Source of the DNA: Conexibacter arvalis
Lineage (GTDB): Bacteria; Actinomycetota; Thermoleophilia; Solirubrobacterales; Solirubrobacteraceae
DNA length: 64,000 nt
NCBI RefSeq assembly: GCF_014199525.1
Contig: NZ_JACHNU010000002.1
Span: forward strand, 1 to 64,000
Direction of reading: 5' to 3'
The notes beneath the pieces are model-generated. The model was not told where the DNA came from. It searched no databases and was given only the letters and a program-made list of their open reading frames with translations. This document shows, piece by piece, positions 15,597 to 23,734 of this stretch (positions within the stretch are counted from its first letter, which is position 1; each line of letters starts with the position of its first letter). The translations under genes were made by a program, and so were the position numbers.

Positions 15597-16757
15597 ATGG
15601 CCTCCACTTCCGCGGCGCCGAGCGTCCGCCGCGTCCTCCCGCTGGTCGCGCCGGCCCTCTTCCTCGAAGGCGCGATGTTCACCGTGCTGGCGCCGCTGCT
15701 GCCCCACTACGAGCGGGAGCTCGAGCTGGGACCGGCCGCGACCGGCCTGCTGTCGGCCGCCTTCCCCGCCGGCGCGCTGCTGTTCGCGCTGCCTGCCGGC
15801 GCGCTCGCCGCGCGACTCGGCGGCAAGCGGGCGATGCTGCTCGGCCTCGCGCTCCTGTCGCTGGCGAGCATCGCCTTCGGGCTCGCGCCGACGCCCGCGC
15901 TGCTCGACGCCGCCCGCTTCGCACAGGGCTGCGGCGCCGCCGCGATCGGCGCCGCCGGCCTGACCTGGGTCGCCGCCGTCGCGCCGGCCCACCAGCGCGC
16001 GACCGCGCTCGGCACGCTGCTCGGCCTCGCGCCGGCCGGCGCGCTGCTGGGGCCGCCGCTCGGAGCGCTCGCCGTCGCGCTCTCCCCCGCGCTGCTGTTC
16101 GCGCTGATCCCGGCGCTCGCGCTCGCGCTCGCCGCCGGGATGGCGCGACTCCCGGACGGCGCCCCGCCACAGGAGGAACGCCGCTCGCCGGCGGCGCTGG
16201 CGGCGCGGGGCGCGCGCGGCGAGACGGCGTGGTCGCTGTGGCTCGTACTGCTGCCGGCGACGGCGCTCGGCCTCGTCTACTACCTCGGCCCGCTGCGACT
16301 CGACGCGCTCGGCGCCTCGGCCGCGCTGATCGCCGTCGTCTTCGTCGTCGCGGGCGGCAGCGAGGCGCTGCTCAACCCGCTGCTCGGCCGCGTCGCCGAC
16401 GGTCGCGGCGTCCGCTGGCCGGTGCTGCTCCGCCTGCCGCTGATGGCCGCGCCGATCGCGCTGCTCGGCTCGCTCGGCACGCTGCCGGCGCTCGCCGCCG
16501 CGCTCGTGCTCGGCGGCGCCGCCTCGGCCTGCTTCTGGCCGGCCGGCAGCGTCCGCCTCCATCGACTGGTCGAGCGCGCCGGCGTCGGCGACGGCCACGC
16601 CTTCGCGCTCTTCAACCTCTGCTGGTCCGGCGGCCAGATCGTCGGCTCGGCGGGCGCCGGCGCGCTGTCGTCGCTCAGCGGCGCGGCGGCGCCGTGCCTG
16701 GCGACGGCGGCCGCGATGGTCGCGACCGCGGCGCTGCTCGCGCGGCAGCCGGCCTGA
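15597..16757 (+). CDS. MFS transporter
   Basis: A 386-residue membrane protein with about 12 hydrophobic segments. The first half has the MFS loop motif GALAARLGGKRAMLLG (about residues 66-81, the G-x-x-x-D/R-x-x-G-x-R/K region between helices 2 and 3), and the second half has LLGRVADGRGVRWPVLL. It probably exports or imports a small molecule by proton coupling. It is divergent from the SDR/FAD-oxidase operon, with the shared operator copy A between them, so it belongs to the same regulon and may carry the substrate or a toxic intermediate. Confidence 0.83.
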   Translation: MASTSAAPSVRRVLPLVAPALFLEGAMFTVLAPLLPHYERELELGPAATGLLSAAFPAGALLFALPAGALAARLGGKRAMLLGLALLSLASIAFGLAPTPALLDAARFAQGCGAAAIGAAGLTWVAAVAPAHQRATALGTLLGLAPAGALLGPPLGALAVALSPALLFALIPALALALAAGMARLPDGAPPQEERRSPAALAARGARGETAWSLWLVLLPATALGLVYYLGPLRLDALGASAALIAVVFVVAGGSEALLNPLLGRVADGRGVRWPVLLRLPLMAAPIALLGSLGTLPALAAALVLGGAASACFWPAGSVRLHRLVERAGVGDGHAFALFNLCWSGGQIVGSAGAGALSSLSGAAAPCLATAAAMVATAALLARQPA

Positions 16758-16825
16758 GGCGACCGCGCCCCCGCCGCTCGGCGACCGTGGAGCCCCCGCG
16801 CCGCGCGGGCGCTCCGCGGCACGAC

Positions 16826-17530
16826 TCAGCCGTACAGCTTCGCGGCGACCTGCGCGGAGGCCTCGCGCAGCACGTCGATGTGCTCGGCGAGGCCGGTCGC
16901 GCGCGTCGTCGGAACGAGGATCGCGAGCGAGGCGACGGCGTGGCCGTCGTGCATCACGGGCACCGCGAGGCCGTGGACGCCCTGCTGCAGCTCGTCGTGG
17001 GAGAGCGCGTAGCCGAGCTGCCGAACCCCCTCCAGCTGCTTGCGCAGGCCCTCGGGCGAGGGCACTCTGCGCAGCACGCGGTCGATCGTCGCCGGCGACA
17101 TGAAGGCGAGCAGCGCGCGACCGCTGGCGCCCTGCGTGAGCGAGTGGCGCGAGCCGATCATGTGCTCGACGCGGACGACGTGCTGGTCGCCGACGTACTG
17201 CTCGAGCACCATCGCGTCGTCGCCGTCGGCGATGTGCAGGACGATCGTCTCGCCGACGTCTCTGCCGAGGCGGGCCATCACGCCGGCCGCCGCCGCGCGC
17301 AGCTCCGGCTGCACCCGCTCGGCCATCCGCACGACGATCGCGCCGGGGACATAGCCGCCGCCGGAGCGGGTGACGAAGCCGCGCTCGCGCAGCGTCGTCA
17401 GCAGGCGATGGACGACGGTGCGGTTGAGCCCCAGCTCGCGCGCCAGCTCGGCCGGCGTCATCGGACCGTCCTCGGTCAGCTTCAGCAGCACGGTGAGCGC
17501 GTGGTCGGCGGTCTTCGAAGTCTCTGCCAT
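16826..17530 (-). CDS. IclR-family transcriptional regulator
   Basis: A 234-residue regulator. The winged helix-turn-helix occupies residues 8-60 (ALTVLLKLTEDGPMTPAELARELGLNRTVVHRLLTTLRERGF, in part). The IclR effector-binding domain fills the rest, with RHSLTQGASGRALLAFM, LGYALSHDELQQGVHGLAVPV and ILVPTTR. It is divergent from the FAH operon and flanked by operator copies A and C. It is the only regulator within the 13.4-34.7 kb catabolic island, so it is the best candidate to recognise all five motif copies; that link is inference. Confidence 0.9.
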   Translation of the reverse strand: MAETSKTADHALTVLLKLTEDGPMTPAELARELGLNRTVVHRLLTTLRERGFVTRSGGGYVPGAIVVRMAERVQPELRAAAAGVMARLGRDVGETIVLHIADGDDAMVLEQYVGDQHVVRVEHMIGSRHSLTQGASGRALLAFMSPATIDRVLRRVPSPEGLRKQLEGVRQLGYALSHDELQQGVHGLAVPVMHDGHAVASLAILVPTTRATGLAEHIDVLREASAQVAAKLYG

Positions 17531-17651
17531 GGGTCGTGGGCCTCGGTCGGGGAGCGCGTCTCCAACGGCCGAGTTTATCCGCTATGCGGAACAAACCATG
17601 CCGTTGCGTTCGCAGCGGACGGCTCGGAAGCGTTGACGACTCCGCCGAACA

Positions 17652-17686
17652 GACGCTATCGTCGAACTACTGTAACCGAATAACGG
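17652..17686. promoter_or_regulatory. Operator-like motif, copy C of five
   Basis: GTCGAAC (CGAAC at 17663-17667), nine bases, then CGAATAACGG ending at 17686, eight bases before the start codon of the FAH-family gene. The spacing from CGAAC to CGA is 14 bases, exactly as in copies A, B, D and E. The right arm keeps CGA and CGG but not the centre. The divergent IclR gene starts at 17530. Confidence 0.55.
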
Positions 17687-17693
17687 ACGCCAC

Positions 17694-18647
17694 ATGCGAA
17701 TTGCGACGTACCTCCAGGCCGGCGAGCAGCGGCTCGGAGCCCTCGACGGAGGCGACGCCGTCGTCGACCTCAACCGCGCCGCGGCCGCGCGCGCCCGCGC
17801 CGCCGGGCGCGCGACCGCGCAGGCCCACGCCGACGCGACCGTCCCCGCCGACGTGCTCGCCTTCCTCGCGCTCGGCGAGCCGGCGCTCGCCGACGCCCGG
17901 GCCGCGCTCGACCATGCCCGCTCGCTCGACCCGGCGAGCGCCGCCGCGCAGCTGCTGCGCGCCCCGCTCGCCGACGTGCAGCTGCTGCCGCCGGTGCCGC
18001 AGCCGCCGAAGATCATCTGCGTCGGGCGCAACTACGCCGAGCACGCGCGGGAGGCCGGCAGAGAGCTCTCCCCCATACCGATCATCTTCACCCGCTTCGC
18101 CGCGACGCTGCTGCCCGACGGCGGCGCGCTCGTGCGCCCGACCGTCTCCGAGCAGTTCGACTGGGAGGGCGAGCTGGCGATCGTGATCGGGAGACGCGGC
18201 CGCCACATCGCCAAGGAGGCGGCCTTCGACCACATCGCCGGCTACTCGGTCTTCAACGACGCGACGATCCGCGACTTCCAGTTCCGCACGACCCAGTACA
18301 CGGCCGGCAAGAACTTCCACGCCTCCGGGCCGTTCGGCCCCGCGCTCGTCACCAAGGACGAGGTCGCCGACCCGCACGCGCTGCGGATCACGACCCACAT
18401 CGACGGCGAGCTGCAGCAGGACGGCAACACGAAGGACATGCTGTTCGACATCCCCACCATCGTCGCCCACCTCTCCGAGTTCGTCGAGCTGGAGCCCGGC
18501 GACGTGATCCCGACCGGCACGCCGGCCGGCGTCGGCTTCAAGCGCACGCCGCCGCGCTTCCTGCAGCCGGGCGAGGTCGTGCGCGTCGAGGTCGAGGGCG
18601 TCGGCGTGCTCACCAACCCGGTCGTCGCCGAGGAGGCGCTGCGATGA
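17694..18647 (+). CDS. Fumarylacetoacetate hydrolase (FAH) family protein
   Basis: A 317-residue protein with the FAH C-terminal domain from about residue 100. The metal-binding acids are present: KIICVGRNYAEHARE, FDWEGELAIVIG (the E-x-E pair) and YSVFNDATIRDFQ (Asp). The TGTPAGVG loop near the C-terminus also fits. Family members hydrolyse a carbon-carbon bond in acylpyruvates or decarboxylate/hydrate 2-oxo-dienoates at the end of aromatic ring degradation. It heads an operon with a carboxymuconolactone-decarboxylase-like gene and a RibB-like gene, all overlapping by four bases. Confidence 0.88.
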   Translation: MRIATYLQAGEQRLGALDGGDAVVDLNRAAAARARAAGRATAQAHADATVPADVLAFLALGEPALADARAALDHARSLDPASAAAQLLRAPLADVQLLPPVPQPPKIICVGRNYAEHAREAGRELSPIPIIFTRFAATLLPDGGALVRPTVSEQFDWEGELAIVIGRRGRHIAKEAAFDHIAGYSVFNDATIRDFQFRTTQYTAGKNFHASGPFGPALVTKDEVADPHALRITTHIDGELQQDGNTKDMLFDIPTIVAHLSEFVELEPGDVIPTGTPAGVGFKRTPPRFLQPGEVVRVEVEGVGVLTNPVVAEEALR

Positions 18648-19054
18648 GCGACGAGCTGTTCGAGCGCGGGCTGGAGATCCGCCGCGCCGTCGTCGGCGCC
18701 GAGTACGTCGACAGAGCGCTGGAGGGCGGCGCCGACGACTTCTCGCGCGACTTCCAGCGGCTCGTGACCGAGTTCTGCTGGGGCGCCGGCTGGGGCCGCG
18801 AGGAGCACGGCGCGCTGTCGCGGCGCGACCGCTCGCTGCTCAACCTCGCGATGATCGGGACGCTCAACCGCTCCGACGAGTTCAAGCTCCACCTGCGCGG
18901 CGCGCTGCGCAACGGCTGCACCCGCGAGGAGATCCGCGACACGCTGATCCAGCTCGCGATCTACGCCGGCATCCCCGCCGGCGTCGAGGCCTTCCGGCTC
19001 GCGAGAGAGGTCTTCGCCGCGGTCGACGCCGAGTCCGACGCCGCGTCGGCATGA
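18644..19054 (+). CDS. Carboxymuconolactone decarboxylase family protein
   Basis: A 136-residue all-helical protein. It reads MSDELFERGLEIRRAVVG, then LSRRDRSLLNLAMIGTLNRSDEFKLHLRGALRNGCTREEI in parts, which is the PcaC-like core with the His of LHLRGAL. The CxxC of AhpD-type peroxidases is missing, so the protein belongs to the decarboxylase-like branch (4-carboxymuconolactone to enol-lactone in the protocatechuate pathway). Its ATG overlaps the FAH stop (ATGA), so it is translationally coupled. Its presence supports a ring-cleavage pathway, although the exact substrate is unknown. Confidence 0.85.
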   Translation: MSDELFERGLEIRRAVVGAEYVDRALEGGADDFSRDFQRLVTEFCWGAGWGREEHGALSRRDRSLLNLAMIGTLNRSDEFKLHLRGALRNGCTREEIRDTLIQLAIYAGIPAGVEAFRLAREVFAAVDAESDAASA

Positions 19055-20106
19055 CCCCCGCCGGACTGCTCGCCGCGCCCGCGTCGGCCGCCTTCGAGGC
19101 GGCCGTCGCTGAGGTCGCGGCGGGCGAGATGGCGCTGCTGGTCGAGCCGCCGGAGACCGGCGGCGCCGGCTTCCTCGTCGCCGCCGCACGCACGGTCACG
19201 GCCGACATGGTCGCGACGATGCTGCGCGAGGCGGCCGGCATGCCGCTGCTGGCGCTCGAGGAGGAGCGCTGCCGGGCGCTGGAGCTGTGGGCGCTCGGCC
19301 GCCCGCGGCCCGGCGGCCCGCCGCCGGCGATGGTCGCGATCGAGGCCGCCGAAGGCGTGACGACCGGTATCTCCGCGGCCGATCGCGCGCTGACGATGCG
19401 GATCGCCAGCTCGCCGGAGGCGACCGCCGCCGACGTCGCCAAGCCCGGCCACATCACCGCCCACCGCGTCGAGCGCGACGACCTGCCACGGCGCCCCGAC
19501 GCCTTCGCGGCCGGCGCCGCGCTCGCCGCCTTCGCCGGCCTCCCGGGCGGCGCCGCGCTCTGCCAGGCGATGGACGCCGCCGGCCAGCCGGCGACCGGTG
19601 CGGCGCTCGACGCGCTCGCCGAGCGGATCGGCGCGCGGGTCGTCTCGACGATCGAGGTGCTCGACCACCTGCTGCGCTCCGAGCCGCTCGTGCGGCGGGT
19701 CGCCGACCGACCGCTGGAGACGACCGCCGGGCCGGTCCGCGCCGTCTCCTATGCCGACCGGCTGCTGCCGGGCCGACACCTCGCGCTGCTGCCGGCCGAC
19801 CGCGACGCGGCCGCCCCGGCGCCGGTCGAGGTGCACGTGCAGGACCCCCTGCTCGACGCCTTCGACGCCGCCCGCGCCGGCCGCCGTGCGCAGCTGGATG
19901 CCGCGCTCGCGCGCACGGCGAAGCGCGGCGGCGTGCTGCTGTCGCTCGCCCCGCGCACGCTCGCGGACGGCGAGGACGGGCCGGCCGACGGCTTCGCCGC
20001 CTCCGCCCACGACCTCCTCGCCGCCACGCACCACGCGCACGTCGCCACGCACGTCCTGACGGACCTCGGCGTGCGCTCGCTCAAGACGCGCCCCTTCTCG
20101 CTTTGA
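19051..20106 (+). CDS. DHBP synthase (RibB)-like protein lacking catalytic residues
   Basis: A 351-residue protein whose first 215 residues align with 3,4-dihydroxy-2-butanone 4-phosphate synthase: AIEAAEGVTTGISAADR is nearly identical to the RibB core. However the acidic catalytic loop of RibB (D-D-E-D-R-E-N-E-G-D) is replaced by VEPPETGGAGF, and the His-Thr-Glu motif after RPGH is replaced (KPGHITAHRV, RRPDAFA). The C-terminal part ends VLTDLGVRSLKTR, like the end of the GTP cyclohydrolase II half of RibBA proteins, but is otherwise degenerate. It should not make DHBP. It is coupled (ATGA) to the decarboxylase gene, so it probably has a different role in the pathway. Confidence 0.75.
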   Translation: MTPAGLLAAPASAAFEAAVAEVAAGEMALLVEPPETGGAGFLVAAARTVTADMVATMLREAAGMPLLALEEERCRALELWALGRPRPGGPPPAMVAIEAAEGVTTGISAADRALTMRIASSPEATAADVAKPGHITAHRVERDDLPRRPDAFAAGAALAAFAGLPGGAALCQAMDAAGQPATGAALDALAERIGARVVSTIEVLDHLLRSEPLVRRVADRPLETTAGPVRAVSYADRLLPGRHLALLPADRDAAAPAPVEVHVQDPLLDAFDAARAGRRAQLDAALARTAKRGGVLLSLAPRTLADGEDGPADGFAASAHDLLAATHHAHVATHVLTDLGVRSLKTRPFSL

Positions 20107-20114
20107 GAAGCGAA

Positions 20115-20145
20115 ACGCCGCCGCCGGCGATGCCGGCGGCGGCGT
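20115..20145. terminator. Bidirectional 14-bp hairpin
   Basis: ACGCCGCCGCCGGC at 20115-20128 pairs perfectly with 20132-20145 around GAT. It lies 8 bases past the stop of the RibB-like gene and 25 bases past the stop of the convergent VOC gene. On the minus strand it is followed by a pyrimidine-rich TTTCGCTTCTC, so it should stop both operons. Confidence 0.75.
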
Positions 20146-20170
20146 CCTCGTTCCCCTCGTGTCGCCCCGC

Positions 20171-20743
20171 TCAGGCGACGCGGTCCCCCGAGGCCTGCTC
20201 CTGGGCGGCCGCGGCGTCCTGCTCGCGCTGGGCCAGGAACGCCTCGAAGTCGAACGACTCGAGGTCGATCTCCTCGATCGGCGGGTAGGGGCGCGGACGG
20301 CCGTCCCAGCCGATGTGGTCGATGCCCCAGTAGAACTCGAGCAGGTTGCCGTCGGGGTCGCGCGCGTAGAAGCGCGGCTGGTTGCCCGGCCCGCCGCGGC
20401 GGGCGTTGACGATCTCGACCCCGCGCGACTTGAACTCGCGGTACAGCTCCAGGAGCCGCTCCGGCGTCGCGATCTCGAACGCGATGTGGTGCAGCCCGTA
20501 GCCGACGCCCTCGACCTCTTCGGCGCCCTGCTTGAGCGTGAAGATCGAGATGCAGTGATGGGTCGTGTCGCAGCGGACGAACGCGCCCGCCGTGACCGCG
20601 ACGCCGTGACCGATCTCGTCCTCGGGGTACTCGAACTGCTCGGTCAGGCGCAGGCCCAGGACCTCCGTGTAGAAGCGGATCGTCCGCTCCATGTCGCGCA
20701 CCGCGATGCCGATGTGCCCGATCTTCTCCACTGCCACTGCCAT
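20171..20743 (-). CDS. VOC-family extradiol dioxygenase-like protein
   Basis: A 190-residue single-module vicinal-oxygen-chelate protein. Metal ligand candidates are His10 (EKIGHIGIAVRD), the His pair in LHHIAFEI and the Glu of NLLEFYWG. The DPDGN turn is present. After residue 150 comes an acidic tail (EEIDLESFDFEAFLAQRE). One-module VOC proteins include small extradiol dioxygenases, isomerases and lyases. It is the last gene of the eight-gene operon that starts with aldehyde dehydrogenase, which suits a ring-fission or isomerase step. Confidence 0.8.
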   Translation of the reverse strand: MAVAVEKIGHIGIAVRDMERTIRFYTEVLGLRLTEQFEYPEDEIGHGVAVTAGAFVRCDTTHHCISIFTLKQGAEEVEGVGYGLHHIAFEIATPERLLELYREFKSRGVEIVNARRGGPGNQPRFYARDPDGNLLEFYWGIDHIGWDGRPRPYPPIEEIDLESFDFEAFLAQREQDAAAAQEQASGDRVA

Positions 20744-20782
20744 TGCGACGGTCCTCCTGATCAGATGAGTGAGGGAGCGCCG

Positions 20783-21073
20783 TCAGGCGACGAGCGTCCC
20801 GAAGTCGTGGGCCAGCAGACGCTCGACGTTGGCGACGAACGCCTGGAACTCCGGCATGTCGTGCTCGGTCGCCTGCGCGTGGTCGGCGTCGGCGCGCGTT
20901 CTCCACACGAACAGGTCGGCGTAGGTGCCGTCCTCCAGCCGCCCGAGGCGCAGGTCGACGAGGCCCGGGTAGGCGGCGCGGAAGGCGGCCTCCATCGCCG
21001 GGCGGGCCGCCGCCAGCGCCTCCTCGGCGCCGGCCTTCGGCGCGAAGCGGACCAGCTCGAAGCAGGCGCTCAT
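20783..21073 (-). CDS. Small dimeric alpha/beta-barrel protein (ABM/EthD-like)
   Basis: A 96-residue protein: MSACFELVRFAPKAGAEEALAAARPAMEAAFRAAYPG, then DLRLGRLEDGTYADLFVWRTRADADHA. The order strand, long helix, two strands is that of the dimeric alpha/beta-barrel superfamily (antibiotic biosynthesis monooxygenases, EthD, NIPSNAP). Such proteins act as cofactor-free oxygenases or accessory factors in aromatic pathways. It overlaps the RidA-like gene by one base. I cannot tell an enzyme from an accessory role. Confidence 0.65.
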   Translation of the reverse strand: MSACFELVRFAPKAGAEEALAAARPAMEAAFRAAYPGLVDLRLGRLEDGTYADLFVWRTRADADHAQATEHDMPEFQAFVANVERLLAHDFGTLVA

Positions 21074-21480
21074 CAGCCGTTGGCCGGGTGGGCGACGCGG
21101 CGGGCGCCCTTGACGGCGACCGCCTCGAACTCGAGTCTCATGCCGGGGAAGGCGAGGTCGCAGATGACCAGTGCGCCCGAGGCCGGCGGGATCTCGCCGA
21201 TGAACTCCTTGATCACCTCGTCCATCTCCAGCGCGTACTCGCGCTTGGTGACGTACGGGTGGAACCAGACGATCTCGTCGAGCGACGAGCCCGACGCCTC
21301 CAGCGACGCCTTCAGGTTGAGCATCGCCTGGCGCGCCTGCGCCGGGATGTCGTCGGGCAGCTCGCCGGTCTCCGGATCGTGGCCGCTGAGGCCCGAGACG
21401 AAGACGGCCTGGTCGCTCGCGATCGCGAGCGCGAACGGATGCGGGGTGCCGGGCGGCCGGAACGAGACCCAGTCGGACAT
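21073..21480 (-). CDS. RidA/YjgF-family protein
   Basis: A 135-residue Rid-family protein: FALAIASDQAVFVSGLSGHD, AQARQAMLNLKASLEASGSSLDEIVWFHPYVT and RLEFEAVAV are standard. In imine deaminases the active-site Arg sits in a P-A-R-S/T motif; here the equivalent reads PPASGALV, so that Arg is absent. This puts it in one of the Rid subfamilies linked to catabolic clusters that act on other carbonyl or enamine intermediates (compare RutC). It lies between the hydrolase and the ABM-like gene in the operon. Confidence 0.83.
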   Translation of the reverse strand: MSDWVSFRPPGTPHPFALAIASDQAVFVSGLSGHDPETGELPDDIPAQARQAMLNLKASLEASGSSLDEIVWFHPYVTKREYALEMDEVIKEFIGEIPPASGALVICDLAFPGMRLEFEAVAVKGARRVAHPANG

Positions 21481-21523
21481 CGTGCGTTCTCCTTCTGCTG
21501 TGTGGTGGGTTCGGTGTGGCCGC

Positions 21524-22354
21524 TCAGGCGCCGGCCTGCGCGGCGACGAAGTCGGCGATCGTCGTGGCGAGCTTCCGCGGCTCGGTCACGTGCGGCAGGT
21601 GGCCGGTCGGGTGCCTGTCGCCCGTGAGGACCTCCAGGCGCCCGTTCGGCAGCAGCTCCGCCCAGCGCTCCATGTGCGCGCCGGGGATCAGGCGGTCGTC
21701 CTCCGCGGCGACGAGCAGCGCCGGAGCGGTCACGCGCGCGAGGCGGTGGTCGAGCTTGACGTCGTAGCGCGGGTTGAAGTGCAGCCGCGCGAGCATCGTC
21801 ATCTCCTGGTAGCCGTGGATCAGCGCCTCGCCGGGGTCGCCCTCCTCCAGGTACTCCGCGTACTCCGCCGCGTGCCCGTTGAAGAGCAGGCCGTCGGCCT
21901 CCTCCGGCGTCATGCGGAAGACGTCGGCCATCGGGTGCCCGGGGACGCGCAGGCCCGGTGCGGTCACGAGCGTGAGGCTCTTGACCCGCTCCGGGTAGTA
22001 GACGGCGAACTCGGCCGCGAGGAAGCCGCCGAGCGAGTGGCCGACGAGGTGGAAGCGCTCCCACCCGAAGGCGCGCACGAGCGCGTCGTAGTGGAGCACG
22101 ACGTCGTCGATGCGGTCGACCTCGGGGGTCAGCGGCGTGTCGCCGAAGCCGGGGTGCTCGGGCGCCAGCAGCTCGACCCGCTCCGCCAGCGCCTGGTGGA
22201 ACGGCAGCCACCGGCGCGTCTGCCCGGCGCCGTGCAGGAACAGCACCGGCTCGCCGGCGCCGTCGCGGCGGTAGGCGGTTCTGAGGCCGTCGACCTCGAT
22301 GAACTCCGGCTCGGTGTGGAACGGCCACAGCGGGGCCGTCGTCGTCTCAGCCAT
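21524..22354 (-). CDS. Alpha/beta hydrolase
   Basis: A 276-residue alpha/beta-hydrolase. The oxyanion segment is VLFLHGAGQTRRW, the nucleophile elbow is GHSLGG (about residue 109), the acid is likely Asp in VAAEDDRLIP and the histidine is in TGHLPHVTEP. The N-terminus (FIEVDGLRTAYRRDGAGEPVLFLHG) resembles meta-cleavage-product hydrolases. It is 42% of the same pattern by eye as the second hydrolase at 33396 only in these motifs; no percentage was computed beyond visual reading. It sits directly downstream of the LLM monooxygenase, suggesting it hydrolyses the oxygenated product. Confidence 0.83.
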   Translation of the reverse strand: MAETTTAPLWPFHTEPEFIEVDGLRTAYRRDGAGEPVLFLHGAGQTRRWLPFHQALAERVELLAPEHPGFGDTPLTPEVDRIDDVVLHYDALVRAFGWERFHLVGHSLGGFLAAEFAVYYPERVKSLTLVTAPGLRVPGHPMADVFRMTPEEADGLLFNGHAAEYAEYLEEGDPGEALIHGYQEMTMLARLHFNPRYDVKLDHRLARVTAPALLVAAEDDRLIPGAHMERWAELLPNGRLEVLTGDRHPTGHLPHVTEPRKLATTIADFVAAQAGA

Positions 22355-22382
22355 GAGGCTCCTTCTGCAGATCGGGAAGAGG

Positions 22383-23720
22383 TCAGGCGTCGAGCCGATC
22401 GCGCACCGCTCTGCGCAGCTCGGGGACGTGGGCCGTCAGCGTCTCGACGATGCCGACGCCCTCGATCTCGGCCTGCGGCTGGCGCCTCGGCTGCGAGCGG
22501 ACGGCCAGCTCGGCGCGCGTGCGCGGGATCGGCTGCGGCTCGCGCGCCCAGGTCGGGGCGGCGCCCTTGGGGCGGAAGCGCGGCAGCACCTGCTCGGCGA
22601 AGAGCGTCAGGCTCTTGTGGATCATCCACAGCGGCTCGGTGCCGTTGTTGGCCGACAGGCAGACGCGCCCGGCGCCCAGCTCGTCGACGATCTCCTCGAT
22701 CCCCGCGGCGACCGTCTCGGGCGAGCCGACAACGATCCAGCGCTCGCGCACGAGGTCGTCCCAGGTCATCTCGGCGGGCGGCTTGCTGCGGTAGCCGCCG
22801 TCGACCATCCCCCGCAGCGACCTCAGCGAGACGTGCCCGGGCGGGAACGAGTCCTGGAAGGTCGAGCGGAAGAAGTTCTGCATCAGCCACATGATGTGCG
22901 GCTCCACCTCGCGCCGGGCCTGCTCGTCGGTCTCGGCGACGTGGACGAAGAGGTTGACCGAGATCTGCCGCGGATCGGCCTCGTAGCCGTTCTGCTCGCA
23001 CAGCTCGCGGAAGAGGTCGCAGTTGCGCTTCAGCGCCGCGCGCGGGTTGAGGACCGCCTGGTAGGTGTATCTGTGCTTCGCGGTCAGCTCCAGCGTCTCG
23101 CGGGAGCCGGCCGCCGGGATGAAGATCGGCGGGTGCGGCGCCTGGACCGGGCGCGGCCACAGGTTCACGTACGGGACGTGGAAGTGCTTGCCCTGGAAGT
23201 CGAACGGGCCCGGTCTCGTCATCGCCGCGATCAGCAGCTCGTGGGCCTCGTTCCAGCGCTCGCGTGCGAACGCCGGGTTCATGTTCCCGTAGCTGTGGTA
23301 CTGCATCCCGGTGCCCATCGGCAGGCCGAGCACCAGCCGCCCGTTGGAGAGCTGGTCGACCAGCGCGACCTCCTCCGCGAGCCGGATCGGCGACTGGTAG
23401 GCGTTCATGATCGGGCCGACGGCGGCGATCTTGATGTTGCTCGTGACCGCCGCGATGTAGGCCGACAGCGTCAGGCCGCTGCCGCTGAGGCCGATCGGGC
23501 CGTTGTGCTGCTCGCTGTGCAGGACGCCGTCGAAGCCGAGCTTCTCGGCCAAGACGAAGGTGTCGAGGAAGTCGTCGAGCATCCGGCGCGCCGACGGGCC
23601 GTCGTAGAACTCGGTCGGCAGCGAGATGAAGTTCGTGCGCGACCACTGGCCGATCTCGTCGTTGTGCGGCACGAACGGGTACTCGCCGTCGTGGAGCACG
23701 AAGAATTCGATGTCTCTCAT
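22383..23720 (-). CDS. LLM-class flavin-dependent monooxygenase (first of two)
   Basis: A 445-residue luciferase-like (F420/FMN) monooxygenase. Its TIM-barrel signatures are FVLAEKLGFDGVLHSEQHN, LVDQLSNGRLVLGLPMGTGMQY and PPIFIPAAGSRETLELTAKH. The ATG at 23720 (MRDIEFFVLHDGEYPF) is the right start because it places the first barrel strand at the N-terminus; upstream residues are not protein-like. It is very similar in layout to the second copy at 31941-33263. A flavin reductase gene two genes upstream can supply reduced FMN. It likely adds oxygen to the pathway substrate. Confidence 0.88.
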   Translation of the reverse strand: MRDIEFFVLHDGEYPFVPHNDEIGQWSRTNFISLPTEFYDGPSARRMLDDFLDTFVLAEKLGFDGVLHSEQHNGPIGLSGSGLTLSAYIAAVTSNIKIAAVGPIMNAYQSPIRLAEEVALVDQLSNGRLVLGLPMGTGMQYHSYGNMNPAFARERWNEAHELLIAAMTRPGPFDFQGKHFHVPYVNLWPRPVQAPHPPIFIPAAGSRETLELTAKHRYTYQAVLNPRAALKRNCDLFRELCEQNGYEADPRQISVNLFVHVAETDEQARREVEPHIMWLMQNFFRSTFQDSFPPGHVSLRSLRGMVDGGYRSKPPAEMTWDDLVRERWIVVGSPETVAAGIEEIVDELGAGRVCLSANNGTEPLWMIHKSLTLFAEQVLPRFRPKGAAPTWAREPQPIPRTRAELAVRSQPRRQPQAEIEGVGIVETLTAHVPELRRAVRDRLDA

Positions 23721-23734
23721 CTGCTGGTCCTTGC

